NCBI RefSeq assembly: GCF_018139145.2 | Contig: NC_059479.1 | Location: 5,952,001 to 6,016,000 of the forward strand | Direction of reading: 5' to 3' | Length of the DNA: 64,000 nucleotides | From: Gymnogyps californianus | Taxonomy: Eukaryota > Chordata > Aves > Accipitriformes > Cathartidae | Shown here: in pieces, positions 27,484-40,400 of the stretch | How positions within the stretch are numbered: position 1 is the stretch's first letter | Layout of the letters: each line of letters begins with the position of its first letter | Notes under the pieces: generated by a model | What the model was told of the DNA's origin: nothing | Databases searched by the model: none | The model's input: the letters and a program-made list of their open reading frames with translations, nothing else | Translations under genes and position numbers: made by a program

Positions 27484-27535
27484 CTCTCTCTCTCTCTCCC
27501 CCTCCCATCCCCCACCTTTCCCTTGCATCTTTTCT
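27484..27535. repeat. (CT)n followed by a C-rich pyrimidine tract
   Basis: About seven CT units at 27484-27498 continue into CCCCCTCCC-type sequence, giving some 50 bases that are almost all pyrimidine on the plus strand. It is a low-complexity tract without an associated gene. Confidence 0.85.
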
Positions 27536-28859
27536 CCAGCAAAGATTTAATTATTTAATGCCAAGTGCAATAACATCAGGAGCGACCAAGAGCATTCTTC
27601 CATAGAATACTTCATAGCACACTAATTAGGACTCTTCTGAGAGATTTAACAATCCCTGTAGGCAGAGGAGGGAGCTGAATCTGATCTCTTCTAATCCCAA
27701 TGACTGTCCTCATTTTTGTGCTATTGTAAAGGGGAGCAGAGGGCTTCTAGTGGCCACATTTTGTGAGAAAAGTACTGCTCGTGCCTCACTCCGACTGTGG
27801 ATGGGTGCCTTGTTCAGTTCCAAGAAATAGGTTAAGACTGCGACAAACCTTGGTGTCTAGCGCTTGCTATTGTTTATGTAGGTTGCACAGCCTACCGCTT
27901 AACATGCTGGCTTTGATCTGAGCGTGTTACCAGCTCTTCCTCTCTGGAAAAAGAAACTTGTGTACCTAATTCAGAACTGTGAATTCCACTAGGTACACGT
28001 TCGCGTGTGAGGCTCTCTAACGCTGGCCTTAGCTCCCTCCAGCTGGATGGAGCTCATGCAATATGAAGTATGAAAGGAGCGAGCCATCCGGGGAGCACAT
28101 TTTCATTGATGGCAGAGCATGTTGTTGCGTGGTGAGGAACACACACTGGAAGGGGAACACCAGCATCAAGCAGCTGCCAGGGGGAAAGCAGCACACCAAC
28201 TGGCAAGCTTTACTTTTCTCACAGTTTTGAGCTTCTGACCACATCATGACCACAACATCACACTTTGGTCAGTACAAATGGGATTTTGCAGTGCATGAGA
28301 GAAGTATAAGCAAACTAGAGGATTAGCATTGGTCTGAACATTGCATCTGATTGCAATGAAATATGTTACATACATATTTGGGCCATTAGTTATAGGTGAC
28401 ATAAACCAAGGGCACAAAAAAAATTGCTCAAGTGCTAATAGTATTCAATTACCTCTCACCTTATTACGGATCACTGATGTTTCTCATATCTCTGCTCTTC
28501 CTTAAACTCTTCAGTTTTGCCATTGAAAATTCAGCAGTAACTAGCTATGATAAAAAATAAGGACAGCAAATAAGGACTGTTTTTTATTAAAGCATGGCCA
28601 GTATTTTAAAAGTTATTGTAACGCTTATTGAAATCAACATAAATCTTCCCTGAAAATTAAACTAATCTAAGAAGATCTTTTAATTACAAAAGAAAGTTGT
28701 AATATGAATATTAGTTATGTCACCCTATACAATTGATCTTTTTTAAACCACAGCAAATGTGAAATTTTAGTCATATTTTTAAGTTGCTGCTCTTTATTTT
28801 TACCAATTAATGACTCTTTTGAACTTCACCTCATGATACTTGATTAGCCCTGTTAAATA

Positions 28860-29290
28860 TACTGGAGGTTATACATTCTTCATTTATGTCATTCATTAAT
28901 CACTGTTCAATAAATGCTGTCAGAAAGGTGTCATCTTTGATGTCTCATTGTTCGCTGCGTTCTTTCTTGTTGGTAGTTAATCAAATGCTCCCCTGCTGTG
29001 GTCAAAGCACAGTTTGATAGCAGTTTCAGAGGTGATCCAGCACTAAAACACAGAGCTTATTGTAAAGGTTCATTTTTTCTTATACCATGCTAAATTGAAA
29101 GCTTTCATTTTGCAGTCCTTGGCAAATGACACATTGTTGTCATGCCCTTATGACTGGGTAGCTTGGAAAATAGTACTAAGTTCTGCCTTCTAACTGAAGC
29201 ACACTGTAATGACTAATTACCTGCAGCTCTGAAATGAACTGCAAAGTTTCCACTGTCAATCACAGTGAAATAATATTTCTTTTTTTTTAG
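28860..29290. other. Possible conserved noncoding element (impression only)
   Basis: A run of non-repetitive sequence of mixed composition with words such as TTCAATAAATGCTGTCAG, TGGTCAAAGCACAG and ACTGTAATGACTAATTACC. There are TAATTA-type homeodomain sites and a CAAAG-type HMG site. No coding frame crosses it and no transposon similarity is seen. Function would have to be shown by cross-species alignment. Confidence 0.22.
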
Positions 29291-29906
29291 AGATTGGAAT
29301 TAGAACAATTGTCAAAATGTGTTAAAACTTCAGGGGGTGGTAAGTCAAATGAAAGCATCCAACAGAGAACAACTTCTATCCTGGGATAAAACGAACATTT
29401 TCATTTCTAGTGTTTGTTCAAGACAGATTTATACTGAAAATATTCAGAAAGAAATTCTGCTAAAGCAATAGTTAGCGGGCGGACTGAAAACAAGTGAAGT
29501 ACCAACTCAGAAGAGAATGAAAGAGGAGAATGAAATGGGACAAGGAATCATCACTGAAAATAAAAATAAATGTAAAAACAGACTACTAGAAAATACTGTG
29601 TGTTTTTATAGAAGTTTGGCATTGTCATGCTTATTTGCTTTAAAAGAAATCATCAATGTTTGGAGTCTTTGTAAAGATGTTAAAATCATCCTGTCTCTCG
29701 TTTCAGAGATCTTATCCCCGATTACATGATTGCCCAAACAATTGCAGCTGTACAGCTGAAGAAGCAGTAAAATGTAGTAAGAGATCTATCAGATTAAAAC
29801 ATATTATCATCATCTTTCACTTGTAAGTGAATTTGTGTACTTATATAAGACCGGTAGCACAAATAAAAGTGAAAAGAAACAATAATGTTTTGGATATTGT
29901 AAATGT

Positions 29907-29928
29907 AAAAAAAAAAAAAAAAAAAAAA
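29907..29928. repeat. A22 homopolymer
   Basis: Twenty-two A bases. An AATAAA lies about 45 bases upstream, which resembles a processed transcript end, but nothing upstream reads as a gene copy and processed pseudogenes are rare in birds because CR1 does not prime on poly(A). Confidence 0.9.
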
Positions 29929-31679
29929 GGCATTTATAAAACCATGTTGAGCTGGAATTCTAAGCCCAGAAATGAAGGTCAGATTCAGATCAAAAGCCTC
30001 AAGAAAATGACCAAAAGCACCAAAATAATTCAACTTTGGGAACAGCTGAGATAAAGGAGTAATTTTTAGCTGCATGGTTCAAGTTGCTTGGGAAATGAAG
30101 AAATAAAAAATTATTTCTTGCCTTATTAGGAAGGAAATGTTCAGGAGAAATGTTAGGGAAAATGTTCATGTCTGTGCTTATTGCTTTGTATATTATTGAA
30201 ATATTAGTTTTGCTTGCTATCCTGAGATCTAACCTGCTTTGCAAACATGAAATTGTGCGATTAGCATCTGAACTTTAGACCTGCTTAAAAAGTTCATTAA
30301 AGTGCTTTAAAAGGCTCATTCAAGTACTTAAAAACTCACTGGCATCACTGATAAAGAAGCAGCACTTTTAGAAAGAAGGCTATTATACTACATAATAATT
30401 TTATAAATAATATATAAAACCTACTATATTTGGCAAGTGATAAACAGTAGTCCCTGAGAAGAAGCTAAGACACTTTTAGCCAGTTAAGAGCCTGCGCTAC
30501 TGTATCGCTGTTCACTGGGTGCCTCTTCTGCAAAAAATCTAGTGATAGTCACCTATCATTAAAACGCTCAAATTAGTAAGACAAGATCTTGGGAAGCGTA
30601 TAGGAGAAATATCCTGGAAACTCTCAGATTGTGAGCGAGGTGGATAAGTGTAATTTTAAAAAAAATACTGTAAAAGCATCTTTGTAGTAGACATCTTATG
30701 ATCCAGCCATGGTACAGATAATGACAAAACCCATCTGTATCATATTTGGATCTCTGTGCTGTGTGGTTTTGCTATAGCTTTCATGAAGAATATACATCTG
30801 TAATTAAAATAAGAACTTAGTAGAATATTTATATTCTAACTTTCTCTTTGCTACCTGCTATTTCCCATTTTTCCCTCGTTTGAGACTGAGCAGAAGAAAA
30901 GATGATGTTTTAGCCTGCAGGCACCTTCTTCAGATTGTTTTTCAAGTGACTCACGGAACAAAATATTTTCCTTTCTCTAGACACTAGCATTTCACCTGAC
31001 TCAAATCCCCAAGGCCTCAAGTATCATTTTCTTTTCTGTTCAAGTCTAGAAATAAAAGCACTAAGTTAATACATAGTCAGTCTGATCATTCTTATTACAA
31101 TACACCTCTTGGTGTGCCTTTTGATCTTAAGAAGAGCCGTATAAAAACTTAAGAAAAAAATCTGAAGGCTGTAAGTCCCTGTTGTACTAATAGCAGGCAC
31201 TGATCTCTTAAAAATCCAGCGGCTAATTTGCTAAGGTTACGAGGCAGTAATACTATCCCCATTCATACCTGCAATGCTCTAAACAGTTCTCTTCCCAGCA
31301 GTATCTGCTATTCACTGACCTGCTTAGCCTAGCTCTTAGCTTACATTGCTCAACTTCTGTGTGATATCACTACTGTCAACTTACACTACTCTCAGACAGG
31401 TAAAATTGGAACAAATGTTTCCAGAAGAAAGAAGTGACATCATGATCCTGATTCACGATGAGCTGTGTGGTGAACATCTGTTGAGTATTTCAGTGCCAGC
31501 AAAAGATGGGCATTTGGAAAGAGGAGAGATCCACTAACATGTCTTCCAGTGAGATTTAAGTTCAATTGCCTAATTTTGTTTTTCTCTCCCAGGCACCAAA
31601 TTTTTGGTGTTGTATCATTGCCTTCAGTGAAGTTACTGAATGTTTTGCAGGAATATCTTAAAAAATGACTTGGCTAAAT

Positions 31680-31880
31680 CTGTGATGTTGTCCAGTGCAT
31701 CAAGCCTCAGTGAAGTGTAAGCCAATAAAATTGCATTAGGATTAATTTGGACCCTTATTATTTAGGGAGCATGAGGGACTTCGTTACAAATGCAAAATGA
31801 CAGATTGCTGATGGCTTTTACATATATTTTACAAACTGAGTTACTCATAAATAATTATGCCAAGCAAAGTAAACTCCCCA
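31680..31880. other. Possible conserved noncoding element (impression only)
   Basis: Non-repetitive AT-rich block with CCAATAAAATTGCATTAGG, GGATTAATTTGG and CTCATAAATAATTATGCC, i.e. several homeodomain or POU-like words in 200 bases. There is no coding frame. The call rests only on motif density. Confidence 0.18.
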
Positions 31881-31999
31881 TGGCTTGTCCATGGAGGAAA
31901 CTCTGAGAACATTAAAAAAATCACCCAGCACCAATGAGGTAAAGCAAGGAACTAACTGAAAGGTGCTTGGTTTACTTTTTTGCAAATTCAGCTATTATT

Positions 32000-32021
32000 G
32001 GGGGTGGGGTGGGGTGGGGGG
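32000..32021 (+). other. G-quadruplex motif
   Basis: Four G runs on the plus strand (G5, G4, G4, G6) are separated by single T loops. Single-nucleotide loops with runs of four or more G are the most stable class of predicted intramolecular quadruplex. No CpG island or transcript start is visible around it, so a promoter role is not supported by context. Confidence 0.85.
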
Positions 32022-32502
32022 AGGCAACTCCCACAGCAACTTTCCAATAGGTTTTCACCAAGGAGTTTAAATTTTAAGATTTTTGCATTGTGAGCCAAAT
32101 GCAGAAAAAATCCCTCTGCTCAATGCCCAAACCGTGGAATCAAGAGGATTCCTTTCATTTAATCTGGTATAGCACTGAGTCTTTTCATATTAAGAATTTC
32201 TTTACTGTCTGTTTTCAGGAAATACAATCCAACAGGGAGAAGGAATTTGACTCAGATTGCATTATTTTTCACCTAGCAAATCTGCATTCTCAATGTAAAG
32301 TTCTCTACTCTCTTGTAACTAGTATTCTAAGGTATAATTATACTGAGATTGAAAACGTTTTGTTTTCTCAATTTAAAACTGTTGCCGACAGCTCCTCTTC
32401 AGGACACAGGCTGATTCAGTATCTTGTCACAACCTGTAAGATGTCTTCAGTATCTTCATTGTCTCTTAAGGTTTTTGTCTTTCTGTGATTATCTTCCCCC
32501 CC

Positions 32503-32511
32503 CCGCCTTTT
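32503..32511. repeat. Short C run in a pyrimidine-rich block
   Basis: A run of about nine C bases interrupts a T/C-rich stretch from roughly 32480 to 32540. Low complexity. Confidence 0.6.
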
Positions 32512-33583
32512 CCTTTTTCTCTTTTTCATTGTTCATTATGTCTCCATATTTCCCTATGGGCTTCCAGAAGACTCTGTCCTTAGTTCCCATTCTCCTCTCT
32601 TTGTCTGCAACCATTTTCATTTTTAAATGTAATTATCCTTATTAGCTGCTTTCGCTACTCTAGACTGATTTTCTTCTATTTTGCCTGTTTGATAATCTAA
32701 TCACATGTACCTAGTTTTGAGCTGCAGCTCAGCTTGTTTTAAACAGAGCTCCTAATCCTTCACCAGAACTTCATTTCTGACCACCAGACAGACCATCAGC
32801 TTCTTGCCTGGCACGTATGGTTATAATATAGGGAGCAAATTTGACATTCATCCCCCTTATTCAGGCTGTATCTTGTTAATTCTTTCTGCATACTAGAACC
32901 CATTTTCCATTCTGCAGGAAGCAGTTGCCATTCTTTCCTGCAGCTAGAACATTACCTGAAGTACGCATGCATCCTGCCACGGGTCCTGATTGATTCTGTC
33001 CTGCCCCACTCACAGGCATGGGGAATGCCTCTCATCCCTTACTCATCATTGAAAAATTAAATAACTTAAAATAGCCAAACCCACTATTTTTTGCTAGTTT
33101 GGGCTAGCTTGCTCATCCCACTACTTCTCCTCATCATTATCTTGTTATGTTTTATATTTCTCACGTGTTTATCAGTACTTACAGGTGCCTCTTATCGACT
33201 AGTAAGGGAGGAAGGGAGAAAAATTTCCCTCCAAGCTGGACATTTGTACTGGCTTCATAACTTCATAGTTTTCCGTACACTGAGGTACTTAGCCTCAAAA
33301 TTCTCCTTTGCAGTAAATATTACCTGCTTTTTACGAACAGGAAACTACAGAAATGATCACATCATCAGGAATACATTGTATTAAATGGAAAAGATACTCT
33401 TAACCTTAATGGTATCTGGAAAATATCTAACTTAGAAATACAGGCTCCTGAAATGCTCAGTGGAGGGTGAATGCTTCCAGAGGGAAACTCTGATCAGCTA
33501 CATTACAAGGAATCCAGTTGCTCCTAAGTAGACATGTTGGATCATGCTTGTTGTGGGTTTTTTTACGTGGTTCTGAGTTTTTT

Positions 33584-33599
33584 TGTGTGTGTGTGTGTC
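33584..33599. repeat. (TG)8 microsatellite
   Basis: Eight TG units, flanked by T runs on both sides. Confidence 0.9.
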
Positions 33600-33969
33600 T
33601 TAGGTTTTTTTTATATAAATGTCCTCCCACTGACTTGTGCAGCAAGTTTTGGAAGTTGGCCTAGGTCTAGGAAGTTTAAATATGGTCCTGAGATAACCCA
33701 TTTAAGTGAATTATGCTGTCTCTTGAGGGAAGGCTCTGGCAAAGTTAAGTACTGATGATTATTTATTTCTCAATGGAGTTCAGATGCATCTGCACACTAA
33801 AGCACTTCCCCTCAGTATGTTGTTTACTATATAAGTAGGAAGAAAGGGCTTAGACTGACTACTAAACTGACACTAAATATGATCATGTAACAAGACGTAG
33901 TTTCATCTAAGCACACACAAAACATTAGACTTGTACTACAAAATGGTATATGTATAGAACCTGTATGTG

Positions 33970-34566
33970 TGTGCTGGTTTTGACTGGGACAGAGTTAATC
34001 TTCTTCGTAGTAGCTGGTATGGGGCTATGTTTTCGATTTGTGCTGGAAACAGTGCTGATAATACAGGGATATTTTTGTTATTGCTGAGCAGTGCTTACAC
34101 AGAGTCAAGGCCTCTTCTGCTTCTCACCCCACCCCACCAGCGAGGAGGCTGGGGGTGCACAAGAAGCTGGGAGGGGACACAGCCGGGACAGCTGACCCCA
34201 CTGACCAAAGGGATATTCCATACCATAGGACGTCATGCTCAGCATCTAAACCTGGGGGAAGAAGAAGGAAGGAGGGACATTCGGGGTTATGACATTTTGT
34301 CTTCCCAAGTAACCGTTATGCGTGATGGAGCCCTGCTTTCCTGGAGATGGCTGAACACCTGCCTGCCAATGGGAAGTGGTGAATGAATTCCTTGTTTTGC
34401 TTTGCTTGCGTGCACGGCTTTTGCTTTACCTATTAAACTGTCTTTATCTCAACCCATGAGTTTTCTCACTTTTACTCTTCTGATTCTCTCCCCCATCCCA
34501 CTGGGTTGGGGGAGTGAGCGAGCGGCTGTGTGGGGCTTAGTTCCTGGCTGGGGTTAAACCATGACA
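33970..34566 (+). mobile_element. Solo LTR of an ERVL-like endogenous retrovirus (copy 1, 597 bp)
   Basis: The element starts with TGTGCTGGTTTTGACTGGG and ends with GGGGTTAAACCATGACA, so it has the TG...CA termini of retroviral LTRs. It is flanked by ATGTG on the left and ATATG on the right, a 5-bp target duplication with one difference. Five bases is the ERVL pattern. An ATTAAA polyadenylation signal lies at 34432-34437 and is followed by a T- and GT-rich stretch. No internal retroviral sequence or second LTR is next to it, so it is a recombination-derived solo LTR. Its ends and the CCATACCATA block match the other two LTRs here, but the middle (about 34235-34400) is different and lacks the TATA box seen in them, marking a separate subfamily. 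Open frames inside it are fortuitous. Confidence 0.9.
34432..34437 (+). terminator. LTR polyadenylation signal ATTAAA
   Basis: Common variant of AATAAA within copy 1, in the same relative position as in the other two LTRs. Confidence 0.6.
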
Positions 34567-35577
34567 ATATGTAAAAATACAGTATATAAAAATTAAAATA
34601 AACATTACATATGTGTGCATATATGCATACAACTCTAATACCAGGTACATGTACTTACATTGAATAAAACTTACTGACAAATACAAAATTCTGCACTAGC
34701 AGAAAAGCAGTATGCTGCAGATGGCATATTTCAGTAGCATAAGAGATTTTTACCCATTCTTTATTATCAGCTACATTTCTAAGTTGAACAAAAAATGTTA
34801 TCTGTCATCTTGACTCAGAACTCAAATGTACTGTCTTCACAGTACTTCCAATGAGAGGAGACATACCCATTTTTATCCTGGGAAAACCGACACACAGTTA
34901 CTTACCTAAACCCATACTAGAAGTTGTTAGCTGAACTGAAAATTGAAGTCAAATAACCCAGCTATTAATGCTGTGCTTTTTTCATTAGGTGATTGCTCTT
35001 ATCATGGCAGGCAGCATGAGTAACATGAGCAAGATTAGTGTTTGTTTCATCCAGGGCTGATATCCATGTTATCTTCGTACTTGGGAAGCAATTTATAATT
35101 TTGGCATTAATTTGTCATCTTAGGTGCAGGCATACTATTTTCTGTGCTGCAGAAGTTCACATGGTCTGTAGCTTGACATGCTGGATCACAGTTCAGAAAG
35201 GACAGTGGAGGAAAAATAAATGAATCACTTTGACTTAAAAATGGAATTTAGAATGAAAAACACTGATAGAAGCTTCATTTAGAAGTGTTTTCAGGTGTCA
35301 TTGTGATAAAGCATAGAGCCTAGACTGCCACAGATCTTACAAAAATAATCCAAATATTTGCATAAAAATTTTTTTTTAAATTAGAAAAAAGATTAATCAA
35401 TGATGGATTTATTTAATTCAAGATAATCCTGATAAGCAGAGCTAGAAAAATGAAATACCATTAAACAACTCCTTTCCTGCCTTTGTCTGTAATCATATCT
35501 CACTGTTATCACTGCAGTTGGGATTTTCACGTGAAATATTCACCTGCTTTATGGAATGCTTCTTCAGCACTCTTGCC

Positions 35578-35596
35578 TTTTTTTTTTTTTTTTTTT
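35578..35596. repeat. T19 homopolymer
   Basis: Nineteen consecutive T bases without an adjacent retroposed body. Confidence 0.9.
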
Positions 35597-36620
35597 GAGG
35601 AATGTGTTCTCTGAAACGAGAAAATGATCTTTTGATATGTCATATTTTTCTTTTTATTTTAAAGTGCAGAAAATTTTATTATCACATTTTCCAAAGGGGA
35701 TATACATTTATTTTATTGAATTTGAAAAAGGGAAATTTATTTAGGAAAAAATAATTACTGTTGCCTGTTAGCTACTATTATTTTCATGGTGAAGTGACAC
35801 CCTACTGACAGGCATGCACTGCTCAACACTATTGGCATCTGCTTTGCAGATCCAAGTGATTCATAGTCTCACTGTGAACATTGAGACTCAACTTCACCTC
35901 ATTCAGGTGGCAAGGTTGAAATCCCAAATTTCTTCATCTATTCTGGGTCCTTGAGCATATGCTGGGCCTGAGCAGCCTTTCACTATCAAAGTACAACATA
36001 ACTGATTAGTTTCACTTAGATACATTGAACTTTCCCGAAGGAAAAATACTTTTAGCTGGGAAGTTTCTAACAAGTTCCACTTAAACAGTGCTAGCTTTAG
36101 AAAAACTACTGTCTTTCTATACAATATAACATCATTGATCAATTGAAAATTTTTTACTCTTTAAACATTATCAGACTTCAAGCAGGCTTGAAATTCCTTG
36201 CAAGAAGAAAAAAAAAAAAGGGTTATTGAATGAAGGAGACCATTTTTGAAGCATTCTGTATAATTGAATTGTTAGACTTTCAAGTGTAATTAATGGCAAA
36301 ACTCACCTAGATGAGACTAAAATCAAGATAAGTTACAGAAGATTCCTTTATTAGTGTATTTTTCCTATTCAGTTCAACTATCACATTAGTGTGGAGAATA
36401 TAATATTTAAGTTAACACAACAGTACAGTTCAGATCTCAGCAATATTAAACTAGTTATTTTATGTGTGAGGAAAAAAAAAAGTTTTAATGTAACAAAAAG
36501 ACAGCTCTCATTCCTTCCATGTTAATCTAAAGCTTGTTTTGAGACTTTCCCTCTGAGTGATTTTCAGTTAAAGAGGAGATGCTTTTTGTTATACTTTCAA
36601 AGGAAAACAAAAAAACCAGG

Positions 36621-36680
36621 TAAGTCATTAAACTGGCATATTAGTTATTACACTGGCATATTAGTTGTTAAACTGGCATA
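36621..36680. repeat. Three-copy 20-bp tandem repeat
   Basis: Three units of exactly 20 bases (36621-36640, 36641-36660, 36661-36680), each ending in ACTGGCATA. Units 2 and 3 differ at two positions; unit 1 differs at three more near its start. The array stops abruptly with TTCCAATAG. It is a young minisatellite-like array that may vary in copy number. Confidence 0.95.
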
Positions 36681-37414
36681 TTCCAATAGTTTGAATTTTA
36701 GATTTCAGGACAATCAGGTTTTTTTGTTTTTTAAGGGGAAATTTTTAGAGAGGTAAAAAACCCACAACAGTAAAGCTGAAGTGAATCCCCTATAATAGCT
36801 TTTTTTGTTTTGCTTGCTTTCTAAGTTGGGAAATTCACAGAGAGCTTCAACTCAGTTGCTTAAGAATGTTAGATTCTATTTGTTACTTGAGATTACCAAG
36901 TAACTGCGTTAGCTATCAGGCCTGCATTTCAACACTTGTCATGGCACACTGTGGAGGTTATAGGCACACTGCGCATTTGCCACTGCATTATAGTTACAAC
37001 TTATGCGATACCATTGCACTCAAAGGATGTTAGAAACTATTGACTAGTTTGTAAGGCTCCCTGTAAATAGCACAAAGGCAATGCTACGTGGACCATCACT
37101 GAAGTGCACTGTCAATGCATTTTTCTGCCTGGAGTTCTGCAGTGTGGCCAGAGGGCTCCTCTCGGTTCATACTCAGCTTCTCTGGAGAATTGACGGCAGC
37201 CGTCCCTATTTGGATCATCCAGCACAGCAAAGCAATGCTCCAGGCTTTGACTGATGGCTGCTGGTAGAGTTCTGAGAGGAATGAGACTGCTACATGGGAA
37301 ACACCATTTTTTTCCTTTATCCTCTTTGCTATGCAAGGCTTTCCCCAAAGGGATGTAGTAGGATATTTGATGCCCTGGAAGGGTACAAATAGAGGTTGCT
37401 GAACTGCATTCAGA

Positions 37415-37429
37415 TTTTTTTTTTTTTTT
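37415..37429. repeat. T15 homopolymer
   Basis: Fifteen consecutive T bases. Overlapping minus-strand frames encode a Lys run here and are not evidence of coding. Confidence 0.9.
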
Positions 37430-40400
37430 AATGCAAATTTGTAGCAACAGTTGTCCAAGACTGTCACACAATCAAGAACTCTTAGTTCATCTGTTCATGA
37501 AATACAGTAAGATGCAAGCAAGGACTAGCCAACCCTAATCAAGAAGAATGTTTCTGTAATTAGATGGGATTGTTTGTTAGCCCAAGAAATTAGAGAAAGC
37601 TCTTACAGCACAAACAATAACAGAGTTTATTGCCTCTGTAGTAATTTTTTCCCTTCACAGTCTCATGATTTGCAATAACATTTTGATTTTCATTTTAAGT
37701 TGTTTGGATTTTGCTGCTTCCACTGCAGTACTTTTAGGCTGTAATGAATGAAGATAATACATTATCTTAATAATTTACCATCACAATAATGCTGTGGTAG
37801 TTTTTGTTTCATTTTGTTTTTCTTAAGAAAGTCAAGAGAATCTGCTCTTAATGACATTTTTTATGTCACCTTCCCCCTCTTATGTCTGTTCCCTGCTTGT
37901 GTCTGTTCATCAGGCTACAGCCATTTCACCATATGAATACGGTGAGTTGAAGCAGGAGCAGCAGTAAGAAAAATATTGGTGTTTCCAGATATGTAAGTAT
38001 GCCATATTCCTAAAAGACTTGAACAAAGAAAGTGGGAATGCACAGCAGAATAGCAGGTGGAATGCCATTGGCATACTGCAAGTTGCACTGGTACCTCGCA
38101 ATCAGGATAAATGAGGATCAAAATACAGCTTTCATTGCTAATAAGCATAGGAAGAAGTAAATCAGGATCCCACTCATTTTTGCTTGATAGAAGGCAGTCA
38201 CAGATCACTTCCAACACTTCCCTCAATGAATGATATGCCATGCTAGATGAGGCAGAGCTTATTTGTGTCATTACAAATGCATAAAGCAAGTTCCCCTGGG
38301 CTATCAGTGGGTACCTTTTATCCTTCCTCTGTATAAGATCTGAACAGGTTTGTATCTGAGTCTCTGAAAGTATGTTCATGACAACTTAAGCGTTACTTCA
38401 TGAACACTCTCCAAAAATCAGACTTGCCATGCATGCAGTCAACAGTCTGAAATATATGGATGGCTGCGTCAAGTCTCCATGGTTCTTCATGGCTACGCAC
38501 ATGCCTCATTTTTGTACTCTGCCCAGCAAGGTCTACAAAAGGCTGGCATTATGTGACAGTTGTTTATGTGGATGCCAAAGAGATTCATATGTATACACAC
38601 AACTTGATTTTATATAGGGTAAGTACTGTGATGTTGAATCACCTGAATATATGAGACCAGAGGCTTACCACTACCAAGCCATTCAGTTTTTCAAAAAGTA
38701 AGCTGAACTAGAACACAATAAGTATAAAATGTTGTAGAGAACAGAATTTAAACCCCAAAATTATTCTTAAATTGAAAATGACAAAAAAAAAAAATTAAGT
38801 GGTCAGGATAATTGACACAGCTGGTGGAAAAAAGTGCAAATCACAAAACTGTAAACGCTTTTATATGCTAGGATTACTTCACCCCCCAGCACACAGTTGA
38901 CTGTCCACTGTTACGCAGTTCCTGTAACCTATGCAGTCTTATTACCTACCAAAATGGATTCTGTGTGATTGCATTTTGTATTGTGCGTTGTACCGAGCAG
39001 CAGTTAGGCGTATTCAGACACAGTTAACAGGACTGCAATGCTTAGAGCTCAGTAGTGCTCTGCACCTTTATCCAAGGTAAGTCCCTAGCCTTTATACTCA
39101 GTGCATTGCTTTTGAACATTTACTTCAAAGAGGTAGAAAGGCGTGTTCAATAAAATTAAAACACAGAGGAGAGGTGGAAACTATCTGAGTGTGGCCATAT
39201 CATGTTAGGCAGTTGCCTTGTAGAGATGTACTTGGGATAAGATACAGCAAGAATTCAGGTTCTACAGGAAGTTAATCATGTGCTAATTTCAATAGCTCAA
39301 TCTCAGATATGTGATTCTAAAAAAACAGCTAATCTGCATTTTCGCAGTTTTCCTTTCACATCTGAACTTCAAAAAGAAAAAAAAATTGCAATTGCCCGTT
39401 GTGTTTATTTTATTTTAAGTTTCACTGTTTATTTAATGAAATAAGGAATCTTTTGGACTTTTATCAGCTGGTGTTTGTACTATCTGTGGATCATTCACGT
39501 ATGATGGTTTTAATCCTAAATGCAAAGAAAGGTGAAGAGAAGAAAAAGTGCATTCTTCCCGAGTGCACTGAGTATGACAATGCCCAGACAGAACAGCCTA
39601 AGTTGTGCTTGGTGGATAATACACGCATAACTCCCATTTTCCAGAAGCTTTCCATCAGCTATAAAGTGGCACATCTTAACAGAAAAAATATGTTATTTTG
39701 TTACAGTGACTGTGACAATCCCAGGCCTCTCTGGAGGTTATTTTGTCATACGGTCACCAACTGCTTCAAAGCACGAGTTGTTGGAACACAAACAAAGAAC
39801 TGGTGAAAGCACCCCAATTGTCCAAGTGCTGATGACAGTTTAGGACTCATGATGTCAAAAAGCCATTGACCACCTTTACCCTGTTTTGCCTCCCTGCAGG
39901 AGGCAAATCAAATCTCTTGTGCTAAAATGTGCCTGCATGCTCTAGGAAATGTTTTATTTTGTTACAAAAGCTCAGTGAGATTCTGATTACTTGTACTACA
40001 ATACCGATGCAATGAAATACATGTATGAGAAAGAAAGACTTAGGCAAGAAGTTACATCCTTAAATTTTTCTGTGGAAATCTAAGAATCTTAAAGTTTGGA
40101 ACACTATACTACACAATGATTAAATTTTCATAATGAAACAATTTGTGGGAAACCATGACAGGATAGGGAATTGTTTTGGAAGACACAACCAGTGTTTATT
40201 CACCTCTCTGTTATATCATGTAGTTGGCCCTAGATTAGAGCTGGGGGAGGGAGTAGGCATTATACCTGCCTAAAGAAACATCCTCGTTCACATTACTCTG
40301 AACAAGCGTTCTGCCTATCTGCTGCTTGCACCTTTGTAACACTGGCACGTTTCAGTCCGTGGCCAACAATAGAGAGTGCTGAGCTTTCTAAATAGGTTTT

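Larger units (their letters stand above)
25861..33969. other. AT-rich noncoding DNA, no gene recognised
   Basis: After the CR1 the base composition returns to AT-rich. Open frames are short and unrecognised. Simple repeats (CT tract, A22) and a G-quadruplex motif are listed separately. Two blocks, about 28860-29290 and 31680-31880, are free of simple repeats and rich in homeodomain-like TAAT words and could be conserved noncoding elements. Confidence 0.6.

Noticed and set aside
29820..29930. AATAAA followed by A22, resembling the end of a processed pseudogene
   Set aside because: No gene-like sequence precedes it, and avian CR1 does not normally generate poly(A)-tailed retrocopies. It is treated as a homopolymer.
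33967..34386. A 139-codon plus-strand open frame
   Set aside because: It lies inside solo LTR copy 1 and starts at its 5' edge. LTRs of this type encode no protein here and no domain is visible.
37915..38379. A 154-codon minus-strand open frame
   Set aside because: No recognised domain, and another frame overlaps it on the same strand. Composition does not differ from the flanks.
39399..39806. A 135-codon plus-strand open frame with several Cys residues
   Set aside because: Cys spacing fits no zinc-binding pattern that I know, there is no exon context, and the start is in a T-rich tract.
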